Source: Asterella californica (taxonomy: Eukaryota > Streptophyta > Marchantiopsida > Marchantiales > Aytoniaceae). From it: 64,000 nucleotides of DNA. The notes below the pieces were generated by a model. It did not search any database. It was given only the letters and a program-made list of their open reading frames with translations, and had not been told where the DNA came from. Both the position numbers and the translations under genes were made by a program. The stretch spans positions 7,874,001-7,938,000 of the forward strand of contig JAYKYS010000012.1 in NCBI GenBank assembly GCA_036924285.1, written 5' to 3'. Shown one piece after another: positions 54,827-64,000 of this stretch (within the stretch, counting starts at the first letter, position 1; each line of letters begins with the position of its first letter).

Positions 54827-57230
54827 TATCGTATAACGTGTTTTTCTGTCTAGGAATACACTAGGTATATGGCTGTGCAGAGGTATGTGGATTGACAAGG
54901 TTGGATCTAGATATGGATGTTTCCACTCAAATGTTTCACTATCTACTCTTCTAGCCCGAGTGACCTTGTATCCGCTCGGTTCAAGTTTAAAGCTTGCTAC
55001 GATCCAAGGATACGTATAGGTTGCATAAACTTGTGTTACAAACAGATCTTTTGTACTCTAACTAAAAATACTCAACTCTGTATTATCTGATTGAAGTTAT
55101 TCCTCTATATCACTCGAAGCCTGACTTCTAAATAGCTCCCCAACGACGCTAACTGCCCATCAATCCGACTATCACAACTTCATAATACAACCAGAAGATG
55201 CTATAAGATCACTCAATCAACTTGATAGAGTATCGATACAACTTGCTGTACACCCTGGTCTACTAAGCATTCCAGCAAGATAAAGCATGCATACTCCAAA
55301 ACACTACTCAGATCTCAATATAGCACCAACGGCGGTAGTATCTAGCAGCTCTGAGAACTCAAACAGCGGCTTAAGACTCATGGTGACTATGTTCTCATTC
55401 ATCACCAAGAGCTGAAATCAGCCCCACACCTTCCAATGTCGAGTTGTATGCAGGTATGGCAGTTTCAGCAACAAACTCCTCTCTAAATTGCTCGAAAATG
55501 ATCAAATTGACAATAGATGATACCGAAAAACCCGAAATTGCTAATAACAGAAGTATCTTCAAACTTTGAGACCTCAGTCCTCCCAAACCAGTCGACCAAT
55601 GATGATCAAACTTCACAGGAAGCTTGATTGGACCATTCACTCCTACCTTGAACAATTTTCAGATCGAAATCTCAAACCAATTCTCAGATATGGATCAAAC
55701 CGTAATCTATGCTAACTTAAGAGCTTTACAGACCCAGGTATACTTTATCCAAGATTCTGAACAAACTACTTGACCATTTGAGGTGAAACTTCCCAAGTAT
55801 CTTACTGATAAGACATGCTTCAATCTTGGAAAATTTCACTCAGAAATTCGAGACAGAACTCAAGCAATAGCAAACTATCCATGACTATCACAGTTCGCTG
55901 TTCACGCCTTATCACGTCTGCACTTCTCAACTTCAATTGGTCGGTTCAGAATCCAAATTGATCAAGAACCTGATGAAATTTATATCAAAACGACCAGCAC
56001 GTCGTCAGCTCTCCAACCCAACAGACAGCTCCTTAAAACTCTTCGCGAGTCTCTCGGAACAACCAGAAATGTAGCGGTAGGTACGAATTGCACCCCCCTC
56101 CACTCAATCGATCATAACGCGCTCATCCCTCCATGAAATCGACCGATTCTTCAGCCCAGACTGTAGCCCTGGTCGAGAGCTCTCCAAACATACCCTTCGT
56201 TTCGCGAATGGCCCTCTGAAGCCTCCAGAAACAACAGAAATGTCGCGAGGATCAGCTAGAACACCATTGGTCCAAAAATGAACCAATAAGAGCAAAAGAT
56301 CTTTACTTTTGTCTTTTCTCCACTCAACTTTTTCCCCTAGAACGAATTTTTACTCTCCAAGGAGACACAAGATATCAACAACACTCTAAGACCTCAGAAA
56401 ATCCTTCAGATATGTCGATGGATTCTTCGCGATCCGTAACTACACAGAAGCGCTCAACCAGAATGAAACCAGTGAGCCGCAGACTAATACAACGTCAATA
56501 TTACAACTTGGAAACGTTCTACAATAAAAAGTACGACAAAAGGAAACGGTGAAGCTATCACTCGATTGTAATATTCTTACCCGAAGTTTCTCACGATCCA
56601 AGCCCCATGATTGATCTTCGGTCTGCAATGACACCGGACATCGACCCAAAGGTTGAAAGGAACGTTCGATGGATAGTTGAGATCCATTGTTCCTCACAAC
56701 AAAATGTACACTGTCATATCTCAAGTCTCTCCGTATGTTACGATCGGAAGGATCACCGGAAGCTGTAACTCCATCACTCTCCCCATGAATTCATTGCCAA
56801 AGTACGCAACTAACCACTGTCGAAAGTGATCACGATGGATGCAATGAAGCTTGATGTGAAACGGATTCGGGAAAGGAAGATCCGGAGCCGGTAACAAACC
56901 TCCGTCCATAACCACCACTCTTGCAGTTCTTCACTCCTCTATGCAGACCATTGAGAACCCTCACGAATCACCCGCTGAGAGAGAATGCCGTATGAATCAT
57001 CACTCGCCATTTTATACACAAATGCGGCGACAAGGACCACTGAAGTGAACGCGCACAGATTGATGACTTGGCACGTTTCTCTACCGTATGATCACTTGAA
57101 CAAATAATCACAAACGTGGTATCCATCACACCGTTCGGCGAGTTACGTGATACAATTCACGAAACATAAAAAAGAAACACAACATAGGTTACACAGGAAT
57201 TTCACACAGGAGCCGAATCACAACACGACA
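54827..57230 (-). repeat. G3 3' LTR
   Basis: 2,404 bases; minus-strand ends TGTCGTGTTGTG and ATACGATA. The right LTR begins with the same tatcgtataacgtgttt at 63184. An 86-codon frame (55395-55655) occurs inside it and again in the 5' LTR (63727-63996); it lies in LTR sequence and is probably fortuitous. Confidence 0.9.
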
Positions 57231-57246
57231 TCCACCCCTTCTAAAC
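57231..57246 (-). promoter_or_regulatory. G3 polypurine tract
   Basis: The minus strand reads gtttagaaggggtgga directly before the 3' LTR. Confidence 0.7.
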
Positions 57247-57293
57247 CTGTGCATCCTCTGGTATGCACCAACACTCACAAGTTGTGGTCGGCA

Positions 57294-58909
57294 TCACACT
57301 ATATCTTCGTTCTCTTGACTGATGTTGTCAATATCTTCGTCATCCAAATCTTCTCCATCATCATCCAAGAGATCAAACTCTGCTCCGACTTCTTCCATGC
57401 TTATCCCTTCATCTCGCTTCTTGAAGAGTTTCACACGCTTGCTTGCAATGGGAACCTTAAGCTCCGTCTCATCAAGCTCTCTTAATGAATATGTGGTATT
57501 GTCATGCACGACAAGAACCACATACGGGCCAAACCATCGCTTAGAGAATTTTCTAAGCGCACTGTGTTGGTTGTCCAAGCTACTATCATAGACCAACACC
57601 CAATCTCCTCTTTTAATCTCCTTCGGCCTTAATCGATGACGCTTATCGAATCTATCCTTGTTTCTCAAGCGCGCCTCTTTCAACTTCTCCAATGCAATCT
57701 CTACATCTTCAGGTCTTCTCTCTAGTTGACGAATTCGGATAGCAAGAAGATCTTCTGTAGAGATATCATCCTCCCAAGGTAGAACACTCCAAGTGGGTAT
57801 GTGCTCCTCAATGGGCATGATAGGTTTCTGTCCCTGCATCAACTCCGCCGGCATATATCCCGTAATTGAACTATGAGTCGAACGATCAACCCATAATGCA
57901 AACGGAAGAAACCTTGGCCATTCTCTTGCCCTCCCCTTGCAAGCTTTCACAATAGGAGGATGACCACGTTCACTCTTCGCATTACTCTCCAGATTGTAGG
58001 CTGTGGTGAGAGCTAACTTCACACCACACCTCTTGAAGAACGCTTTAGCCTCATCATTGTTCAGCTCCCCTCGATCAGCCGTGATCTTCCCAACACCACC
58101 ATATCTACAAATCACATCTTCCAACAAGAATTTGCAGACTCCCTCTGTGAATTTTGTCCGTAAGGCTCGTCCTTCCACTTGGTTGGACAAATCCTCACGT
58201 GCCAAACTAAGTATCGCATCTGCCATATACCAACTGGCATAATAACAAGATCTACTACCCACTTATAGTGCATTGCAAGTGGATAAGTAGGATGTAACCC
58301 ATCTCGATGCCGAATTCCTGAATACTCTTGACAAGTTTGGCATGTCTCCACAAATTGAACTACATCTCTGTACATGTTACGCCACCAATATCTCTCCTTC
58401 AGGTTTGTAAAGGTGGCACAAATACCTCTATGTCCTGCCCACAAGCTCTCATGAAACTCCTGCATGAGTAACTTTTGCATATCAACCTTGCACACAACCC
58501 TTTGTGGCATCTGACCACCTTGCTTAGTCTGCTTCGACAAATAACCACCGTGTAGCAAGTAGTTATAAGCCTTCCTCTTGATCTGTTTAAAGTGAGCATC
58601 ACTCCATCCTGGATGCCTAGTCAACAAGCTCAGATAGCGTCCTATGTCTATCCATTCTCCTTCATATAGCTCCTCCATGAACGGTTTCGAATGCTCACTC
58701 TCACCTCCTTGAGCTCTACAGAAAACAGTAGTACCAACATCCTCTGTATCTTCTACCATCTCCTCTTCATCCTCATACCTCACACGAGACAACATATCAG
58801 CTACTGGGTTGTTCTTTCCTGCTATGTGTCTGAACTCAAGATTTAAGGACTTGATGTAAGCAATCCAGCGTAGCATAGCAATATCAGAGGTGTTACAGTT
58901 TGTAATCAT
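57294..58909 (-). pseudogene. pol: G3 RNase H tail and integrase (frameshifted)
   Basis: The upper frame (58112-58909) starts with the end of RNase H (EFRHIAGKNNPVADMLSR). It then has the integrase zinc-binding module (HESLWAGHRG, CQTCQEY) and the first catalytic Asp in WVVDLVIMP. A frameshift near 58200-58260 moves to the frame 57294-58262 with ITADRGEL (second Asp), SNAKSERGH (Glu), FLPFALWVDRSTHSSITGY and a C-terminal domain (GDWVLVYDSSLD, RWFGPYVV). It ends in a strongly acidic tail. Confidence 0.85.
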
Positions 58910-58938
58910 CCCTAATAGTGGTAAACAATCTGTTTCTA

Positions 58939-59208
58939 CTATTCTGGCGCTCCTATCAAATACTCCTTTTCAGCTTTCATAGCTGTAACTACTCCCCATA
59001 ACTCTCTCTTCACTTGAGGATAGTTTCTATGTCGCTCACTCAACACCTTTGCTCCAAATCTGACTGCAACCCGATTCTCTTCTTCATCATCTTGTCCTAC
59101 TGCCCATCCAATGACTATCGAACTAGTATCAACAGTAAATATCATTGGTTTGCTATCCTCATAGCTCACACGACGAAGTACAGGTGGAGAAGATAACAAC
59201 TGCTTCAA
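58939..59208 (-). pseudogene. pol: G3 RNase H N-terminal part
   Basis: FTVDTSSIVIGWAVGQDDEE (Asp of the RNase H site), GAKVLSERHRNYPQVKRELWGVV and EYLIGA are recognisable. It is separated from RT by a frameshift near 59215 and from the RNase H end by another near 58925. Confidence 0.8.
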
Positions 59209-60280
59209 TCTTTGAATCGTCTAGTATGCCTCTCCTCCCATGCAAACCTCTTGTGCTTTCTCAACAGATCATAAAGAGGATCAGCCACATGTGCAAAATG
59301 TGGAATCCACACATGATAGAAGACACAAGCTCCAAGAAACCTTCTCACCTCTGTTGTTGAACCACAAGTATCCTTCATCCGTCGTATAGCATCCACTTTA
59401 CCAGGATCAGGCTTGCGTCCAAACCATCCACATAGGTGCCCCACAATCACAACTTCTCGCACTCCAAATGAAGACTTAGCACCTGATAGTGTCAAGTGCG
59501 CCTCTTCAAGTCGTGATAAGATTTTATCACAATCTGCAATGTGATCAGCAACAAAGTTTCTACACCCCTTCTGATCCATTGTCTCATCTTTCTCCTCCTC
59601 AACGCATCCCTTAATTGGAATGTCATCCAAGAAAGGTCTTCTCAGGAATGAACTCACGGAGAACCTTGTTCATCCCGTTCATCATGTGCGCTACCGAGTT
59701 CGTTGCTCCTTGTGATAGCGTGCACATTTTGACCAACCCCAACGGTGTCCTCATGGTGGTGATATCTCTACTCTGTTCAGCAAGTTGAAACTGATCGTAT
59801 CCAGAGTAAAGATCTCCTGTAGAGTAAATAGCCCTCCCAGCAAACGCTTCAGCAAACTCTCCGACGATAGGTCCTATGCCTGTTCACAGGTTGCATATCT
59901 TGGATGAACCGTAATGCACCACTCTTATTTGGTACTATAAACCAACGACTAGAGTATGGTGCAAACGATGGTTCCAAGATCTTCATCTGCATCTTCTCCT
60001 TCAAGAGCTCTATGAGTTTCGGTAGATGCGCTCTAGGTACAGGAATTGGCCTCAAGTCCCAAGGAGCATGTGGAACTGTGAATATGATCATTGGTGCCAC
60101 AATGCTAGGATCCACACATCCGATTTCTGAGGCTTCAAAAGCAAAAGTTTTCCCGTGTCTAGTTAACATCTCCCTAAACCTATTCTCCTCCACAGGCAAA
60201 AGAAAATCTGCAGAACCAACCTTCAACTCCTTGAGCGTAGCTTCAGTAAACTTGTGACCGACCCGGCTAAGATCTCTCAA
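59205..60280 (-). pseudogene. pol: G3 reverse transcriptase (three frames)
   Basis: 59849-60280 gives the N-terminal part (VPHAPWDLRPIPVPRAHLPK, WFIVPNKSGALRFIQDMQPVN). About 59660-59880 in another frame gives GPIVGEFAEAFAGRAIY, DLYSGYDQFQLAEQSRDIT and GATNSVAHMMNGMNKVLREF. 59205-59657 gives the catalytic block FLDDIPIKG, the word LSGAKSSFGVREVVIVGHLCG and the connection with VRRFLGACVFYHVWIPHFA. Phe replaces the usual Tyr of the YxDD box. Confidence 0.85.
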
Positions 60281-60323
60281 GCTTTTCTCCTTCGAAGATT
60301 GTTGGACTCGTTGGTTAGAATCA

Positions 60324-60749
60324 CTAGGTAATGGTTGAGCAACAGGTTACCTTCTTGTCTACCGTTTTGTACCTAGTATCAACTCTAACTTCATGATCTA
60401 CGAATGACTCTATAGTTGTATACAGCTCCCTAGAGTGCACTTCCACCACATGATCCTCATCTTCTTGCTCATCCATAGCAAGTTCATCGATGAAATCTCC
60501 CAATCCTAACTCCAAATAAACACCTTCTATCTTATCATCCTCTTCAAGCACACCAACTCTCTTTAGGTCTTTTTCAATTTTTCGCACAACCTTCTGCTCC
60601 CACTTCTGTATGTCAGCAAGTCGTGTATGTGTAGCAAATCCACTCCCAGAAAATCTCACAACTCCTGTACAAAAAGCACTTTCTTTCTCTAGCGAGAGTA
60701 CCTTCTCCAGTGTACCATTATGTCCTCGCTCTATAGTAGTACTTGTCAA
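60324..60749 (-). pseudogene. pol: G3 linker between protease and RT
   Basis: 142-codon acidic frame (KWEQKVVRKIEKDLKRVG, LGDFIDELAMDEQEDEDH) between protease and RT. No recognised domain; comparable acidic linkers occur in this position in related polyproteins. Confidence 0.5.
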
Positions 60750-61357
60750 AAATCCTTGAACTCCTCCGTGACCTTAGGCAAGGAGCCACGCTTCAAATAA
60801 TCTCTATTCCGCTCGTGGTTTGCTGATACAGTTAGAAATTGTACCGCTCTCTTGCCATCTTGACTTCTGATCCGCGCATAAGCAGATCCATCATCCAAAA
60901 CCTTGATCTCCATCCTCACAACTGTAATGTAAGGTTGACCGAGTATCACCGGGTATGATGTACTATCTTGAACAAAGAAGTTTTGTTCTATAGTTACATC
61001 TCCAACCTTTACTTTCACATCAGGACAAGCTCCATAGAGTTCTCCTCGTGTGTTGTTTGCTGTTCTGATCATCCAACCATGATCTATATCAACAGGCCAT
61101 CCACCTTGCTTGTAGATGTCCTTAGAGACAATCTACAAGCAAGGTGATCCATGATCAATGAGAGCAACCACCGGATCTGTCATCTCTCCTACCTTCACTA
61201 AGGCTTCGGTAGTAGCTCTAGCCCAATGTCCTCTAGTGTAATGGCTAGAGACCTTGTCATCGCTATCATCCTCAAACCGAACCTTGCGGTTGATGCAACA
61301 TTGAGCTAGTTCTAACTCTTCCTCTCTTGATATCCTTGTGTCTAATGCATTAGACAC
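60746..61357 (-). pseudogene. pol: G3 aspartic protease
   Basis: 61133-61357 ends in VVALIDHGSPCL followed by TAG (61133-61135); the active-site triplet is DHG in place of DTG/DSG. The same frame region resumes after the stop with SKDIYKQGGWP, HGWMIRTANN, LYGACPDVKVKVGDVTIEQNFF and the word YPVILGQPYI (60746-61072), the C-terminal half of a retropepsin fold. Confidence 0.78.
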
Positions 61358-61377
61358 AGCGGTTTCTCCTATTGTCT

Positions 61378-63126
61378 TTTTCGTTTGATGGTGTCAATAA
61401 TGACATCATGAAACTCCTTCTTGGCAATCCCAAGAACTTCTCGCAAGGTAAACTCGATCTTTGTATTGAGCACTCTCTCTTCTAGTACTCCTTTCAGATC
61501 CATAGCAGCTTCAATATCAGACTGAAGTTTTTATGAAGTAGATTTACCTTCTCCTTACCTCTGCTCTTCTCTGACTTCTCAGGAGTAGAGGATGTGACCT
61601 CTTCCATAGTCTCCTCTGGTAGAGACATAATCTCCGATCTGAACTTTTCTCCTCTTGTTTGTCTCTTGAGAGCTGTTCTTTCTTCGCTAGGGCCTGCTTC
61701 ATCTCGTTTGCGCTTCTCCTCCATGAGAGCCTCATGTTGACTCTTCGTCAAATAAGCATGTACAGACATTGTATCCACGGGATCATCCCATCCAGTAGCA
61801 CCCTTGATTGCCGTGGCTGTTCTGAGCAACTCCTCCCTTGCCATTTCCCCCTTTTGTTCGTGTTTACCGCGTGACTCCACATATCAAGAGTATCTCCATC
61901 CTTCTTAGAAGCACTTCTTTCTCGTACTACCTCAACTCCATAAGTAGCAGCTTCTACCGACGCAGTAGCATGCTGAGATAGATACTCCTCCAGTACTTGC
62001 TTCATTCCTCCTTTCCCGAAGTTGGTTCTAAGAATCTCTCCATTATCTTTCAGAGCAATCTTTCCTTCCTTCCAATAGACTACTCCATCTCGTAGAGTTT
62101 TGGCAAAATCACCACACTCTCTTCGAGCATGATCAGAACTATCACACCAAATGCATCTTTGTACAAAATCTTGCATAGGAGCAAGTCTGGTATCATGTGC
62201 TCCTCCCTTCTCTTCCAACCTTGCTAACTTGATCTGCAAGTCCCTCATCCCTTTTACCAACTCTTCCATAGCATCTCTTTGCGGTGCAACTTTCGGGACA
62301 GGAATAGTAGGAAGTGGAACTTGAGGTGTACATGCACAATAGGTGCTTGCACATTGGGTACCATTGGTTGCCTACGATGTGCTATGATCGGCGGTGGTCT
62401 CTCTTCTTGTCTTACCACCACCTTCCCTCTCCGGTACTCTCGTTTGGCAAGTACACTCACTACTTCAGAGACTTTTCTCCAGTCAGTAGTGAGTTCGTTG
62501 TCTTCCATCCTATCTTCCAAAAGCAGCTCCAACTCCCTTTGTAATTCGTTGTTGGCTGCTTGCAAAAACAACTCCACCTTGTCATTCTCCAATGTGAGCT
62601 TCTCTATCCGAGACAACTGAAGGAATTGTCTCTCAAACTCCCGAAATAGCTCTGTGGCAACAAGCCCTTTGTTGGGTTTGTTTACCCACTCCATGAATGA
62701 CTTCTTAGTCACTCGGTCTGTATCCTCTAAAGAATACTCTTCTTTGAGCTGAAGAGTAAATCCTTCCCATGTAGCACCATGAGATCGGATGATGTCCTTC
62801 ACATGCTCTCGTAGCTCAGGTACGACAACAAGCTCAAATGTACTCACCTTCTCTCTTTCTGGCACCTTACTCAACTCCATCTCTCAAGAATAGTACTTTA
62901 GGTACTTGGATATATTCTTCCCGTCAAACTGATCTAGCAACCCCACAACAGATTGCAAGGCTTTAGTAGCCATGGCTTCTTTCCGTTCAGTGGCTTGCTG
63001 CTGTTGCATTATCAATGCAAATGCCTCAAGCAATCGCATATCAGACCGTGAAAGCTTGGTCACCTTTGGAGCCTCTCCAGATGTAGGAGCCTCATGTACG
63101 TAATGACCCAACCCTTCAACGTCCAT
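61378..63126 (-). pseudogene. gag: G3 gag (frameshifted)
   Basis: Likely start MDVEGLG at 63126. In order: LLDQFDGKNISKYLKYYS, a TGA at 62881-62883, the gag domain (STFELVVVPELREHVKD, EWVNKPNKGLVATELFREFE, TTDWRKVSEVVSVLAKR), a frameshift near 62320, EELVKGMRDLQIKLARLEEK, a knuckle CIWCDSSDHARREC (C-x2-C-x4-H-x4-C), FGKGGMKQVLEEYLSQ, frameshifts near 61870 and 61500, and REVLGIAKKEFHDVIIDTIK. G2 and the remnant at 25.2-26.9 kb share this order. Confidence 0.82.
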
Positions 63127-63163
63127 GGTGGCAAAACCACGCACGTACCTCTCACTCCAGACT

Positions 63164-63182
63164 TTCACGTCGAGTTCACCAA
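63164..63182 (-). promoter_or_regulatory. G3 primer-binding site
   Basis: The plus strand reads ttcacgtcgagttcaccaa next to the 5' LTR, identical over 18 bases to the G2 site. Confidence 0.65.
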
Positions 63183-63183
63183 C

Positions 63184-64000
63184 TATCGTATAACGTGTTT
63201 TTCTGTCTAGGAATACACTAGGTATATGACTGTGCAGAGGTATGTGGATTGACAAGGTTGGATCTAGATATGGATGTTTCCACTCAAATGTTTCACTATC
63301 TACTCTTCTAGCCCGAGTGACCTTGTATCCGCTCGGTTCAAGTTTAAAGCTTGCTACGATCCAAGGATACGTATAGGTTGCATAAACTTGTGTTACAAAC
63401 AGATCTTTTGTACTCTAACTAAAAATACTCAACTCTGTATTATCTAATTGAAGTTATTCCTCTATATCACTGAAGCCTGACTTCTGAATAGCTCCCCAAC
63501 GACGCTAACTGCCCATCAATCCAACTATCACAACTTCATAGTACAACCAGAAGATGCTATAAGATCACTCAATCAACTTGATAGAGTATCGATACAACTT
63601 GCTGTACACCCTGGTCTACTAAGCATTCCAGCAAGATAAAGCATGCATACTCCAAAACACTACTCAGATCTCAATATAGCACCAACGGCGGTAGTATCTA
63701 GCAGCTCTGAGAACCCAAACAGCGGCTTAAGACTCATGATGACTATGTTCTCCTTCATCACCAAGAGCTGAAATCAGCCCCACACCTTCCAATGTCGAGT
63801 TGTATGCAGGTATGGCAGTTTCAGCAACAAACTCCTCTCCAAATTGCCCGAAAATGATCAAATTGACAATAGATGATACCAAAAAACCCGAAATTGCTAA
63901 TAACAAAAGTATCTTCAAACTTTGAGACCTCAGTCCTCCCAAACCAGTCGACCAATGATGATCAAACTTCACAGGAAGCTTGATTGGACCCTTCACTCCT
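63184..64000 (-). repeat. G3 5' LTR (partial, window ends inside)
   Basis: The 817 bases present match 54827-55640 with about 14 substitutions or small indels. The rest lies outside the window. Confidence 0.9.

Larger units (their letters stand above)
54827..64000 (-). mobile_element. G3: LTR retrotransposon with gag-pol, runs off the window
   Basis: Minus-strand element with 3' LTR 54827-57230 (2,404 bases), internal region 57231-63183 and the beginning of the 5' LTR at 63184. Domain order along the minus strand is gag, protease, RT, RNase H, integrase. The reading frame is broken by several frameshifts and a few stops. The two LTRs differ at roughly 14 of the 817 comparable bases, so G3 is older than G1. 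Protein words in protease (DHGS), RT (FLDDIPIKG) and the segment HGWMIRTANN are closer to a gypsy type I associate with fungi and early plants than to common angiosperm elements; this is from memory. Confidence 0.88.

Noticed and set aside
55395..55655. 86-codon frame repeated at 63727-63996
   Set aside because: Both copies lie inside the two G3 LTRs, so duplication is due to the LTR; no coding signature.

Overview
The window looks like nuclear DNA of a land plant. It has an Alfin-like (plant-specific) reading frame, a thaumatin-like gene with three GT-AG introns, fragments of plastid psbD and mitochondrial cox1, and large Ty3/gypsy-type LTR retrotransposons. A non-seed plant (bryophyte or lycophyte) seems plausible, but the sequence does not settle this.

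Positions 1-17,200 are the gene-bearing part. It opens with a fused cox1/psbD organelle fragment (1-262) and an intronless Alfin-like frame without its PHD finger (2551-3198). Next come two to three copies of a ~3 kb segmental duplication, each carrying one minus-strand gene for a 55-56 residue secreted peptide (5332-5499, 8768-8938, 11718-11885). A four-exon secreted thaumatin-like protein follows on the same strand (13531-15432), then an inverted partial copy of the duplicated unit (15969-17220). All four secreted-protein genes read leftward and have TATA boxes at sensible distances, so a small cluster of secreted, possibly defence-related genes is a fair inference.

Positions 17,200-27,000 hold a degenerate tandem repeat, a 5S-rRNA-like stretch, a decayed member of an unrecognised element family (called H here), an unidentified broken minus-strand reading frame, and a decayed gag gene.

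From about 26,940 to the right edge the window is nested retroelements. Two inverted copies of H (HL plus strand, 26,940-32,831; HR minus strand, 47,114-54,826) flank a gag-only minus-strand element G2 (32,839-47,113). A very young plus-strand element G1 (34,099-42,857; two 915-bp LTRs differing at 2 sites) sits in one LTR of G2, and HR interrupts the other. HR in turn contains a solo LTR of the G2 family (49,390-51,412) and is cut at 54,827 by G3, a minus-strand element with gag, protease, RT, RNase H and integrase that runs past position 64,000. Nearly all nonsense codons in these elements are explained by C:G to T:A transitions, mostly at tryptophan codons. G1, HL and HR keep otherwise long frames; G3 also has several frameshifts.
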